A stretch of DNA of 64,000 nt from Chrysopilus asiliformis (GCA_964034945.1 OZ035960.1:85746148-85810147); one strand, 5' to 3'; counted from the first letter of the stretch, positions 45,670 through 57,469 are shown. A program made the numbers and translations. The notes: a model not told the origin generated them from the letters alone.

Positions 45670-48363
45670 GTGGTTATATTGAGGTGTAATTCTGCATCAA
45701 GGCATACAGGAGGAGTTATGTTTTACATCGAGAAGAGTTGGAATTATGCTCAAATACAAAATATTGCGGTTGGCCTTGATCATTGGTGGCTGGTGATAAA
45801 AGTTAGTCGAGGTCATGTCATTTTATACTTAGGAGTTATGTATAGGGCGCCATCATATATAAAGTCCAATGACACTTTCCTTGAAAATTTTAATAAATAT
45901 ATAGAAGGACTTAGTGATTTCCGTGAAAAAATCGTAATTGTTGGTGACTTTAACGTCAATTGGTTGGCACCGAGTAATGCTCAAAATATGTTAAGTAACA
46001 TAATTAGTGATAACGGATATAAACAAATTATGAATAAACCAACGCGAATTACAAGTGTTTCAAATTCATTAATTGACTATGTAATTGTTAATGACAGCTA
46101 TAATATAAAAGCATCCATAGACGAAAACTTAAAAATCAGTGATCATGAAACAATTAAAATTTCAATTAGTAGTGGGCAAACGAATTGTCAGAAGGAAAGA
46201 TCGATACAGATCTTTAGTTATAATAAAGAAAAATTTAGAAGTTATGTTAATAAGAGTGACCTTAGTACTGTTTTTTTCACCGACTGTAATTTAAAAGCAA
46301 AAACATTTAGTGATAATTTAAAAGAAATAGTGAATAGGTTCGTGAATGTCAAAAAATCAAGAATTAGTAAAAATAATTGGTTCTCTCATGAGCTGAGTTT
46401 ATTAAAAGACAAAAAAATAAAGCATTATAAGATCGCATGTTTGACCGGTAAAACGAGTGACTGGAATAAATATAAAACTATTAGAAATAAATTTAAAAAT
46501 AAAGTAAATGTTGCAAAAAACAAATATATAAGCAAATCAATTGATAACGCGGTGGACCAAAAATCGATGTGGAAGTCAATTAAAACTCTGGTACTCAATC
46601 AGATTAAGAGTGAAATATGTGAAGTTAACTTTAACAACATCACATACAAAGACAATACCCAAATTGCAGAAAAATTCAATCGGTACTTTATTGAAAGTGT
46701 GGAAGAAATTAATTCTAGTATTCCATATAGACAATACAGAAATTTAATTGAGGAGCCAAAATGCCGATTTAAATTTCAAGAAATTACACTTACTGAATTA
46801 GAGAGAACTATGAATGCAATTAATAATAAGAAGGACATGAATTCAGTAAGTATCCAAATATTTAAAGATGCATTTGACTTGTTTGGTGAGAATTTGTTGT
46901 CCATAATAAACCAGTCCCTAAAAAATGGGGTGTTCCCTGAAAATTGGAAAGAGTCAATTGTTATACCTATAGAGAAGATTCCTGGGACACACAACTGTTC
47001 TGAATTTAGACCGATCAATATGATATCTACCGAAGCGAAGATATTGGAAAAAGTGGCCTATCAACAACTGGAGAAGTATCTAGAAGAAAATGATCTCATA
47101 TCGGGACAACAATCAGGGTTTAGAAAAAATCATAGCTGTGAATCCCTTATAAATTTTGTTATGGCCAAATGGAAGATTGCGGTAAATGAGAATAAGGCGA
47201 TAGTTGCAGTTTTCTTGGATTTTCGAAGAGCATTTGAGACTCTGGATCGAGGTATTTTACTGCAAAAACTTAGCAAATATGGTATCACTGGGGTGGCGCT
47301 AAACTGGTTTATATCATACCTACAAGGAAGACACCAACGAACAAGAGTGAATGGCACTGTCTCGGATTTGATGGACGTTTCTTTGGGCGTACCTCAAGGA
47401 TCAATTTTGGGTGTATTGCTGTTTCTGGTGTATGTCAACGATATGGAGAAGACGATTAGTGATGGAGAACTGGTCCTTTTCGCAGATGACGCTTTACTTT
47501 CTGTCACCGGAAATAGTATTGAGGGCTGCATAAATGACATGAATGAGCAATTGGTGAAAATTAGTACATGGTGCGAAGAAAATAAATTGAAATTAAACAT
47601 TAGTAAATGTAAAGGCATGATATTTAATAGTAAAACCAATAATAATCTTAACTTAAAAATTGATAATGAAATTATAGAGTTGGTAAATGAAACAAAGTAT
47701 CTAGGTGTTATAATAGATCCAAGCTTAAGTTTTAAGAAGCACATAGATTATGTATGTAAAAAAATTGCAAAAAAATTGTATTTTTTCTCAAAAATTAGAG
47801 CCCGTCTGTCCTTAATGGGGGCAATTAAAATTTATAATTCAATAATAAGGCCGCATTTTGAGTACTGTTCCACTATACTGTTTTTAGGGACAAATGAATT
47901 ATTAAAAAGAATGCAAAAGCTACAGAATAAAGGCATGAGAATCATACTAAGACTGAGTAGGTTTACTTCAAAAACATTTATGTTAAATACGCTAAAATGG
48001 TTAAGTGTTGACCAACGAATTCGAGTCAATGTATTATTGATAGTTTTTAAAATGAAATATAAACTATTGCCGCAATATTTATCTAATCAACTTTTGTATG
48101 TAGGTGATAGCCATCAATATTCTGTAAGAAATAGATTAGATTTTAGGTTAGGATTTGCGCGTACTGAGAAAACAAAGAATATGTTAATGTACAAGGGATT
48201 GAAATTGTTTAATGAATTACCTAATAACTTAAAAACTGAAACAAATATAAGTAAATTTAAAAAAGGAATAAATAAATTTGTAAAGAATTATATCTAAGAA
48301 ATGCTACTTATGCTATATGAAAATGTTGTGATAAAAAAATTGTATAAATTACAAAATAAAAGA

Positions 48364-48402
<39 letters not shown>

Positions 48403-48405
48403 TTG
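45670..48405 (+). mobile_element. 5'-truncated non-LTR retrotransposon, intact RT
   Basis: One open frame of about 870 codons (45670-48297) has lost only its 5' start. Order: the C-terminal half of an apurinic-type endonuclease (IVIVGDFNVNW, SNSLIDYVIV, ISDHETI), then reverse transcriptase with AVFLDFRRAF, GVPQGSILG and FADD (catalytic, near 47480), then a C-terminal region ending FNELPNNLKTETNISKFKKG. The 3' end is a short AT-rich tail with (ATT)n at 48366-48398. The unbroken frame suggests recent insertion. The clade (CR1/L2/jockey-like) is not fixed by eye. Confidence 0.85.
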
Positions 48406-48423
48406 CGTGTCACTGTCGAAACG

Positions 48424-48706
48424 ATGGAAAATTATGCATATTTCCTGATTCTATTAGAACTTTACAAGTATTTAGAAGATCGGGATACAAGGTTAGTGTT
48501 TATATCATATATGTAATGGATATAAACCTTGTTTATTATTTGCTTGTTTCAGTTCTACTCTTTATTTAAAAAGACTTCGGGATTGCACTAATCCGTTTGA
48601 CATTCTTGAAAACATATTTAGGCGAAACTTTAGAATGCCTCAGCATTTGGCTATGAAAGTAATACAGCTTTTGGAACCACACGGAAGGGACAAGAGTTCG
48701 CAATGA
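48424..48706 (+). pseudogene. HARBI1-like nuclease gene, N-terminal exons only
   Basis: Exon 1 (48424-48491, MENYAYFLILLELYKYLED) and exon 2 (48553-48706) join in phase with GT-AG. Exon 2 encodes KRLRDCTNPFDILENIF and RMPQHLAMKVIQLLEPHG, the N-terminal region of Harbinger nucleases, then stops. The DDE core that follows in a normal 350-400 aa nuclease is absent. Its 3' end overlaps the last exon of the opposing Myb-like gene. Confidence 0.65.
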
Positions 48707-49362
48707 ATACGCGCATAATTTGTGACCCAAAGAGATTGCGAATTAAAAATTTAATAAAACAATATACAAAACACATTTTAAATATATTTTTAATTTTCGT
48801 AAACAATAATATTTCATATCTAAACAAAACGAACAGTTCTTTCATTTCTCTATAAACTAGAAGCATAGAAGAACGGGTTAATTGCCTCATCACCAAATAT
48901 TCCGATTTTCCGAACACATTTATGACTCGATTTTCAAATTCACTTAGAATATTCTTCGGTGGACCGCCTCCAGTGCCATGAGCATATATCTCGGAGCGTT
49001 TTCTGCTTTTTAGTTGGTACTCCCAACCTTTTAAATTCTGTAATACATTTTAAGGAAAATTAGCATGTATTAAGGTTATGTTAAACACTTACATCTATCC
49101 ATTGCTTGACAGTTCTTTCCGGGCCTTTCTTATTTAGAATTTCTTGTAATTCAGCCCATGAACTTTTATATTCTTTATTTAATGAATCTAAGGGCGCCTG
49201 GTGTTGCTGTAAATAAGCAACGTATGCCTCACGCTGTTTTTGTGTAGTTCGGGGCTGTCGCCTTCTTTTGAACGGTGATTCCTCAATTTGTTCGAATTCT
49301 GTCAAGAACGTAAACAGGTATTTAAATAATTCACACAATTGAATAAAACTCTTACCTTCCAT
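48651..49362 (-). CDS. Harbinger Myb/SANT-like accessory protein
   Basis: DNA-binding partner that normally helps a Harbinger nuclease enter the nucleus and bind transposon ends. Three minus-strand exons join in phase: 49362-49356 (only 7 coding bases), 49298-49093 and 49037-48651; predicted 199 aa. The trihelix-like Trp pattern is visible: AYVAYLQQHQAPLD, SWAELQEILNKKGPERTVKQ, WIDNLKGWEYQLKSRK, then GTGGGPPKNILSEFENRVI. The last 70 residues are hydrophobic and unlike the family; an alternative frame near 48895 gives FGDEAINPFFYAS and a stop, so a one-base change may have replaced the true C-terminus. Confidence 0.65.
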
Positions 49363-49810
49363 CGCTCGCTAAGTGTTGTAAAACAGGTATGATATGGAAA
49401 ATTTTATTCAATTTCATCCAAATATTGGATTACATCTGTGAACTACACATGTGAGTTGAAAGTCGCTCGATTTTTGTTTCCTTAAGATTTTGAAACCTCG
49501 GCGTTGCCAGATATGATGTTTAGAATATGTGGAGATTCTCTTATTTTCTGTTAATGCAAAGTCTACAAAAAACTCTTATCGGGAATTCAAATTACTTTTA
49601 ACACCTCTAACTTAAAAGTTAAGAGACCTCTTAGTTCTTCTTATCCAGAATTGAGGGAGTAGTTTTAGCTAACATAAATTTAACTTTAGTTTTTATATAT
49701 ATAAATGACCACTAATTTAATTATATTTTGTGTGATTAGGCTTATTGGTCAATTAAAACAATTTCTCATGTCATAAATTTATATAAGAGATTAGCATAGT
49801 TTATACTAGT

Positions 49811-50145
49811 TAGGAATCGTAGGGCTTTTTCCGTGTACCTACGTTGGAGTAAAGATAACCGATATACTCTGGACGCGGTTTTTCTTTCTTTCCTATGCGT
49901 AAATTACCAACAAAACACAACACATGTAAAACCTAGCCATGTTTTCATACACCACCAACACATGCAATCTCCCGCTGTCGGAAAATTGCATGTGTTGGTG
50001 GTGTATGAAAATATGGCTAGGTTTTACATGTGTTGTGTTTTATTGGTAATTTACGCATAGGAAAGAAAGAAAAACCGCGTCCAGAGTATATCGGTTATCT
50101 TTACTCCAACGTAGGTACACGGAAAAAGCCCTACGATTCCTATCT
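49811..50145. repeat. Near-perfect palindrome, about 335 bp
   Basis: The arms of about 160 bp run from AGGAATCGTAGGGCTTTTTC to ACCACCAACACATGCAAT and back, around a centre CTCCCGCTGTCGG (near 49971). Only scattered mismatches occur (AACAAAACAC against GTGTTTTATT). As RNA or single strand it would fold into one long hairpin. It is non-coding and probably a foldback MITE; target duplication is unclear. Confidence 0.85.
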
Positions 50146-50390
50146 AGGTAATCTATGAGATTAGTTGCGTTTTTTTAATGTTCTGAAGCAGTTCAGAACA
50201 AGCTTTCCATACAAAATCCTGCACCACCTTTTCAACTCGAACAGCGCTTGGAACAAAGGGAAATTTTATACGGTAATGTACGGTAATGAAATGCTGCTAA
50301 CTTCAGCATAATAAATCTGACATTTTATTCTCAATTGAGGATTTTGTGTTGGTGGTTTGTTGGTTCTGTTCGACAGCGAAATAGTTGTAA

Positions 50391-50846
50391 CCATCCCAGT
50401 GAAAAATTATTAAGGCATTATCGCTAAGGTGTCTTTAAGACATGAGACAAATAATATAAAAGCCTCCAAATTAAAATGAGATGGAAGTTCATCTCAGGAA
50501 AAACGCGCCTTTTATGCGTGTGTTGGAAAAGTGAACTAAAAAAGTTATTTTTTGTTTAAGTTTTGTGTTGGCTATCAGGAGAATTTAAACGACTCGGTAA
50601 ATATTTTTATAGAAAAAGTAATAGATTAAGGCTTAAAGACCGTTTCAATAAAGAAATTTTTACCATCTAAGCAATCAGCGCCATCACCGGGGCAAAAACA
50701 TCTACTATTAATGTTGCCTTAGTTGTAAGGCCTTGTATACGCGGAAATGGCCTATACAAAAATAAAGCAACAATAAGGTAAACATAATGCATTAAGATAA
50801 TGCCTTTATAATGCCTTAATAAGACATTTTTTGTTCACTGGGATGG
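50391..50846. mobile_element. MITE with CCATCCCAGTGAA ends
   Basis: Left CCATCCCAGTGAAAAATTAT then TAAGGCATTAT. Right ATAATGCCTTAATAAGACAT then TTTTTGTTCACTGGGATGG. The ends are inverted for at least 12 bp plus the AAGGCATTAT block. The CCCAGTGAA core also ends the element at 27616-29638. Confidence 0.7.
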
Positions 50847-50918
50847 GAGATAGCGAATCGTGATTATATCAAGAAAATATAGCAGTAACGGCCTACTGAT
50901 GTAACCAAAATGAAGTTA

Positions 50919-51302
50919 TGCTACATTTACACGAATGACAAATTTGTCATTTTTTTCTTGTCATTATGTTAATTCCCGTGGAAATGGCATAATTTTTGTA
51001 ATTTTTTCTGTCAGAAAATGTCAATCTCTCATAAAAGAATGAACTTGTCCATTCTTTTATGCCAGATTGTCATTCGTACAAACGCAATATTAGTTATGAC
51101 AAAAGTTGAATACTAAAGTTGTCATAACTAATATTGCGTTTGCACGAATGACAATCTGGCATAAAAGAATGGACAAGTTCATTCTTTTATGAGAGATTGA
51201 CATTTTCTGACAGAAAAAATTACAAAAATTATGCCATTTACACGGGAATTAACATAATGACAAGAAAAAAATGACAAATTTGTCATTCGTGTAAATGTAG
51301 CA
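50919..51302. mobile_element. Palindromic MITE with TTA target duplication
   Basis: The 384-bp element starts TGCTACATTTACACGAATGA and ends with its complement. The two arms (about 175 bp each) match almost base for base around a short centre near 51105 (GTTGAATACTAAAG). TTA lies directly on both sides (50916-50918 and 51303-51305), a duplication used by PIF/Harbinger-type elements. It is non-coding. Confidence 0.85.
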
Positions 51303-51606
51303 TTAGTTGCCATTCGAACTCAATGAAATTTCCCACTTATTCTGGATCGTTTTTTTAATGTTCTGTGTTCTAGAACATTAAAAAAATGCAACTATTGTTG
51401 ATTTTAATTAACGTTCTTATTTTAATTGAATATTTATTTTGTGGAAAAATTCAGATTGTAGAACGCAACCCAGGAGCTTGAGAAAGTTTCAGAACGCACC
51501 ATTGCAGTTTTGTAATATATGACAGCGAACAGCTGATATGCCAAATAAAGTATGTAGTTTGATTTTTAAACTTCTGTATTTTTATTAACATCAATTTGCT
51601 AGCGGA

Positions 51607-54600
51607 ATGTTACATTTACTTATAAAAAACGCCTCGTGTCAGAGAGTATTGATAAGGTTCTTAAAATTCACATAATAGTTTAAAATCAAATCTTTTAATT
51701 TTATTGCAAGGTAAAACTTATGTAATTTACAGGAGCATCAACAATGTGACACCAAAGAACTATGTTTCAAACATTTCAAGAGAATTTAGAAAAAACTTTT
51801 GGTCCCATCAAAAATCCACTGTGAATCCTACAAAAAAGGCTAAGTTGAATTTTGGAGGACTATCAATTGGACTTGGAGGAATATCAATTGGACTTTTAGC
51901 CAAATCCAAATCGTTTTTTGTGAAATGTGACGCCAACAGATTAGAAGGTAAAGCTGCATACTTCGTACAGATATAATTATGTAGATAAGACCATTTATAT
52001 AGGAAAAGGTAGAAGAGTAAACGGTATCTTAAATTATTGCAACATTCAGATACCAAGACTGCTCGGTGCCTTAAAAAACTATCAAATTAAAGGTCTCGAA
52101 GGATAAATTCCATAAATATATAGCATGATAAGTTTACTGCTTCCACCCTTCGATATATATCCCCTTGAAAAAGTGGAATTCTTGAAAGAGGATGGGATTA
52201 TAAAATGGAAAGAATTGCTACAATATCTCAATCCGTTCTTTCTCAAGCTACATTAAAAAATACACTCTTGAGACACTTCCGAGCAAATGGTCGAAAAATC
52301 GAACAGACTGAATACAGAATGTGGTATAATTTATTCCGGGAGTCGGAAAAATTCCATTAGAACTTATTTGAAGGGCTTCTGGGTTCAATAAAACACCTGT
52401 AGGCAAAAAAAAAATCTATTAGTAGTGTCAGGCGGGGGGAGGGCCGGTAGTTGGGCCTTAAAAGTGTTATGTATTTTATAGATAGCCTTTTGTAGAGATA
52501 AACTTTTGAGCTATCAAGCATAGACTCATTTCAAAAGCTGACACACATTTCATACACTCATTTCAAAATTTGAAAGCTAAATTCCTTTCTGTTCAAATTT
52601 AAAAAAAATGATGTTTAGTATTGGTAGTCTTGTGATACTGTGTCCGGTAAAATTTTTTGTGCCTTTTACGTAAAACTAGACAGTCCGCTATGCTTGCTTG
52701 ACGGTCGGACATTAACTTATCGGGACTCGATCCCATGTCCATGCAAGTTTGCTGTATTTTCATTTACGCAGGCCTTTCGCCATTGATCCATGCCTTCTTC
52801 CGGTGAAGATTGGTCCAAAGTAGTATAGTAAGCTAAATTTTAAAGATGACTCAAATTACCGATTTAATTGTTTATCACATAATTTTAACAATTACACAAA
52901 CAAACAAACAACAAACAAACTTTCCATCGAGATATTTTAAAGTAGTTTAAAAGTAGTTTTTTTTTAAATTACTTTGAATGTGATGAGGAAAACGTACATT
53001 TTAATGTGCTTTTTTAAAGCAGTTTAAAAGTACACTGAAAAAGGACGTTTCAAAGCAATTTTAAAGTGCTTCCGTTTAAAGCACTTTGAAATTTCCGAGA
53101 GGATTCTATGAAATTATATTTTTGACGTATTAATTAACGTATTAAATTCTCATTTTTGTCTTTGATCCAGGGGTTATAGCGAGAACAATCAAAGATGAAG
53201 ACGTGAAATTTGATTGGGAAAAGTTTTGGAGTTACTTGAAACCTCACCTATCGAAATTAATTGCAGCTATAATAGTAGAACAATCCTACATTTCAGAAAA
53301 CATTTGTTTTTATTTTTCTTTTCGCCTTAGGCCGCGCTAGCTGTGGCTTATTTTAACATTCAGATACCAAGACTGCTGGGTGACTTAATAAACACTTTAT
53401 CAAAGTATGCATCAAATTTGGGAAAAAATGCTGAGGAGCACAGCACATTCCTACAAGATGTTAAGCGCCCAGCGTCTAGTTTATGCGGTATGTACATTCT
53501 ACAGGTAATTAAATCTTATATCCTTTTTCGATATTGAGGGAATAAAATTTAAATTAATTGTAAAAAGTCGGGTTTTACATTTCTTTACATTCTGCTTCTA
53601 AGTCAAATTGGAGAACAAATGGCTGCAAAAATCCGTCAGGATTTATTTAAGCAAATAATCATTCAAGATATGGAATTCTTCGATGAAAATCGAACTGGTG
53701 AGCTCGTCAATCGACTAACTGCGGATGTACAAGATTTTAAATCATCATTCAAGCATTTTATATCGCATGGTCTGAGAAGTGCTGCACAATTAATTGGCGG
53801 TGGAATTTCGTTATTTATTATTTCACCATATTTAGCGAGTATTGCTCTTGTGTCAGTTCCGGTGGTGGTTTCTTTTATGTCACTACTGGGCAAAGCGTTA
53901 CGAGCCTTGAGTAAAAGATCGCAGGCACAATCAGAGCGAGCGACTTCTGTTTGTGAAGAGGCACTCTCCAATGTCAGAACCGTTAGATCTAGTGCTTGCG
54001 AATACGAGGAAATCAATCTTTTCCGTCGAGAGACAGACAAAGCAGCTGTTTTAGCCGAACAACTTGGCTATGGCATCGCCATATTTCAGGCATTGACGAA
54101 TTTCTTCCTTAACGGGTGAAGCATTTTTTCAATTTTTTTTACATTCAAATATTAATTTGTCCCACCTCGTTCTTTTAGAATGATTCTCACAACATTATTT
54201 CTTGGCGGCCAACTGATGTCACAAGACAGCATATCACCCGGACAATTGATGGCATTCCTAGTAGCCTCCCAAGGGGTGCAGAGATCGCTATCACAAGGTC
54301 TTGTGTTGTTGGGAACCATGATCAGAGGAATGACTGCTGGATCGAGAGTGTTTGAAGTATTTTTATAGAAGATTTTTATTTTTAAATCTTTCTCATTTCT
54401 TAAATCAGTTTTTAGCGATAGAACCACGAGTCAATTTAATTGCAGGATATAGAATAGACGACACCGATTTAAGAGGGGAAATAATATTTAAAAACGTATC
54501 ATTTTCATATCCATCTAGACCTAATCAAGTGGTGCTAAAAGATTTCAGTCTTACATTGAAACCAGGTGAAACGGTTGCTCTCGTTGGCGCAAGCGGATCG

Positions 54601-56185
54601 GGAAAATCTACAGTGGCTGCCTTACTGGAAAGATTTTATGAACCGTCGTCGGGTTCAATTTTTATGGATGGCTACAATATAAATAAATTATCCCCTCAAT
54701 GGCTTCGGTCGGATGTTATTGGTTTCATAGAGCAGCAGCCAATACTTTTTGCCACAACTATTTTAGAAAATATACGGTATGGACAGCCAAGTGCTTCAGA
54801 GGAAGAGGTAAACTACGTATTTGAATGAAATAGACACAAGTAAGATTAAGTAACTCGAAACTGTCTGTTGGTTTTCTGTAATATATTTTATTGTATTAAC
54901 AGCGAATTTCATAAAATTAGTATATACCGAAATCACAACCACAAAAAAGTTTCAACACTTAACTAATTTAAAAAAAAATTCTATTCAAAAATTAGGTTCT
55001 AAGCGCTGCTAAATTATCGCAATCCCATGACTTTGTGACTAATCTTCCAGATTCATATCAAACACTTGTGGGAGAACGTGGAATGCAATTAAGTGGCGGC
55101 CAAAGACAGCGGATAGCAATCGCTCGCGCATTACTTAAAAATCCAACGGTTTTAATTTTGGATGAGGCAACTAGGCAAGTACTAAAAATTAATAGTTACT
55201 CATATCAAGTTTTTTATCGGTTCATCAAAAAATATTAATTTTGTCCATTTATAAAATTCTGGATTCTTTGATCAAAACGTCGCATAAATCTGGCTGAATT
55301 TGTTGGATGACGTTCGTTATGTTGGTTTTGAGGGCATCAATTGTTTGCGGTTTATTCGCATATACCTGCGATTTAAGATAGCCCCGAAGGAAGAAGTCTA
55401 AAGGCGTTAAATCGCACAATCTCTGTGGCCAGTTCACTTTGCCGCCGCGCGAGATAACCATGCCCTCAGACCGCTCGTGTAGAATGTCCATCGTGGCATT
55501 CGCTGTGTGGCATGTAGCGCTGTCCTGTTGAAACCACGTGTTGTCGGTATCCATTTCATCCAGTTTAGGGCACAAGAAGTTACTTATCATCGATCTGTAG
55601 CGCTCGCCGTTGACGGTTATGGCAATGCCAATTTCGTTTTGGAAGAAGTACGGACCGATAATTCCGCCAGATCAAAATTCGCACGAAACAATCTGCTGAT
55701 GTATTTCGTGTAGATTGGTATTGCTCCAAATCCGACAATTTTGCTTCTTCACATATCCATTCATCCAAAAAAAATTTACTTATGTTTGTATTTATTTTTA
55801 ATCCAGAATCTTACAGCTGTTTTGTTTTAACAGTTTCATTTGTATATTTAAATTTATTTATTTTTTAGTGCTCTTGACGCCGCGAGTGAAGCTATTGTCC
55901 AAGAATCTCTTGACAAAGCAGTGGAAAGTCGGACAACTCTAGTTATTGCCCATAGGCTCTCTACAATTCGAAATGCTGATAAAATTGTCGTCCTAGAAAA
56001 CGGAAAAGTCGTCGAGGTAAAAGTTTCAAAAGTCGATTTGTTAATAAAAAGAAATTACAATACTTTTAATTTAGGTTGGTAAACATCAAGAACTTATGGA
56101 TAAAAAAGGAATTTACTACCAATTGGTTCGTCAGCAAGAGAAAAAGAAAGAAAGTGAAACTGTTAGCAGGGAACCTCAGGGATAG
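51607..56185 (+). CDS. ABCB8: ABCB8-like mitochondrial half-ABC transporter
   Basis: Inner-membrane half-transporter that works as a dimer; ABCB8 is linked to mitochondrial K-ATP channel function and iron handling. Ten exons: 51607-51656, 51733-51947, 53171-53274, 53331-53504, 53568-54115, 54179-54356, 54409-54807, 54996-55174, 55869-56016, 56075-56185; about 701 aa (human 735). The N-terminus [20 protein letters not shown] is basic and lacks acids, like a matrix-targeting signal. The membrane domain has [13 protein letters not shown] and [15 protein letters not shown]. Nucleotide-binding domain: Walker [10 protein letters not shown] (483-491), signature LSGGQ (588-592), Walker B VLILDE (E613), H-loop H644. 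All key residues are present. Exon 1 is the least certain (donor GTTCTT). The intron after exon 8 is GC-AG. Confidence 0.92.
52034..52253 (+). pseudogene. ABCB8 exon-like relics inside its own intron 2
   Basis: AACATTCAGATACCAAGACT then GCT at 52041-52063 matches exon 4 of the gene (53354-53376) exactly, with similarity continuing for about 20 bp each side. Downstream, 52192-52251 reads [20 protein letters not shown] then KL, which parallels exon 3 ([20 protein letters not shown]). The order is reversed relative to the gene and stops follow. The first match is strong; the second rests only on protein-level pattern. Confidence 0.6.
55245..55790 (-). pseudogene. Tc1/mariner-type transposase fragment in ABCB8 intron
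   Basis: The minus-strand frame keeps the C-terminal catalytic half: [20 protein letters not shown] (second Asp), then about 36 residues to [20 protein letters not shown] (third Asp). The N-terminal half is broken. It resembles, but is clearly distinct from, the element at 35042. No terminal repeats are visible. It is confined to the intron between ABCB8 exons 8 and 9. Confidence 0.8.
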
Positions 56186-56769
56186 TGTTAAGCGATTGAT
56201 TAAAATTGTGTTCACGATTTATATTAATTATACTCTAACTTTTGTTTCTAATATTTAAGGGTTCAAGAGGTGCAATTTTTAATTTCCATAACTAAGAGTA
56301 AAGTCGGTGAATTGTATTAAAACACGATGAAATATTTTTCAATATTTTACATATTACTAAAAAGTATTTAAACATAAAAATGTTGTACTCAAATGTGTAA
56401 ATTGTTATTTTTCTTAATTATTGAAGACAAAACCCTAATAGAGAGTTTCACAAAACTTTTAACGGCCACTAAATCGAATGGGGAGCCCAATATCTCGCAT
56501 CCTGGCAGACATAGTCATGGAAGAATTGTTAACCACAACGATGAATGATTTACAAACAAAGCCTGAATTATTAATGTCGATGATCAGTGATAAGACGAGA
56601 AAATCTAAGACAAGAAAATCTCGTCTGCAGTTATAAGACGAGAAAATCTTAATATGATTCTTTTTGCACTAAAATTTAGGAAGATTGATACAATGACAAT
56701 AATAATATAAAAATGACATACAAACCATATAAAACCGTACATCTAAAACAACTATCTACTGTTTTATAC
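56186..56769. other. ABCB8 3' flank
   Basis: Probably ABCB8 3' UTR followed by AT-rich spacer. A short direct repeat AAGACGAGAAAATCT lies around 56590-56650. No gene is seen. Confidence 0.4.
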
Positions 56770-57125
56770 GGTTAAGAGATTTGGAATCAATTTATTACCG
56801 TCTCTCGAGCACTATATATATTTCCATGGGAAATGTTCCACCGAAATTTCCCAACTTATTCCTCCTCGGTATATTTTCCCTATACGCGCGAGTGACTTAT
56901 TCTTTTAGCCAAATTGTTTTCGTACAGTAAAGTTTCGGAGTTCTTTCATTCCGCGAACAACAAGACTTTGGAACGATTTATCATCCGATGTGTTTCTCAA
57001 AGAAAGAAGTTCAAGGAGAACATAAACCGACATCTCCTTTCGTTCTTTCGTCCATCCTGAGCTGTGCTTCGGTTTTAAAGGGTCTTCTCCTAAGCTCTGG
57101 CTGAAACTATAAAAAAAAATGTGAG
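56770..57125 (+). pseudogene. Non-LTR retrotransposon 3' fragment, third copy
   Basis: TTTCCATGGGAAATGTTCCA then CCGAAATTTCCCAACTTATT, and CATCCTGAGCTGTGCTTCGG, match the 3' end of the family copy at 32930-33540, with insertions and deletions. It is degenerate and has no open frame. Confidence 0.7.
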
Positions 57126-57469
57126 AGATTACCTGCAAAGGTAACTAAATAAGTCGGTACAACGGGGCAATTTTTAAAAAATCGAATTGCAGATCATAAG
57201 ATTGATTTGAAAGTGAAGAATGGGATCAAAATAACTCTTGCAGACAGTTGTGTCGGCTAGAATCATAAACCAGATTTGCAAGAAGTCAAAATACTAGATA
57301 GGAAAAAAAAATATTCAAAACGCATGATTCTCGAGGCGCTACATATTTACTACACAGAAAATACTATGAACAAACGCACAGACACAAACAAGATTAATAT
57401 AACATTACTATTTTGAAAAATTGAAACGGCAGTAGAACAATTTTTTTTGATTTACCAGAGAAGCATTCA

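Larger units (their letters stand above)
45407..49658. mobile_element. PIF/Harbinger element interrupted by a LINE
   Basis: The ends CCCCAATTCTATGTAATAGT then TAAGAG (left) and CTCTTAGTTCTTCTTATCCA then GAATTGAGGG (right) are inverted. The left 260 bp repeats GTTAAGAG/CTCTTAAC in both orientations many times; such sub-terminal repeats are usually transposase-binding sites. Inside are a truncated nuclease gene (+), a Myb/SANT-like gene (-) and an inserted non-LTR retrotransposon. Two convergent genes, nuclease and Myb-like, are the normal Harbinger gene set. Confidence 0.7.

Noticed and set aside
51607..56185. ABCB10 or heavy-metal (Hmt-1/ABCB6) identity for the ABC transporter
   Set aside because: [36 protein letters not shown] and the short N-terminus fit ABCB8 best; ABCB6 has extra N-terminal membrane spans not seen here.
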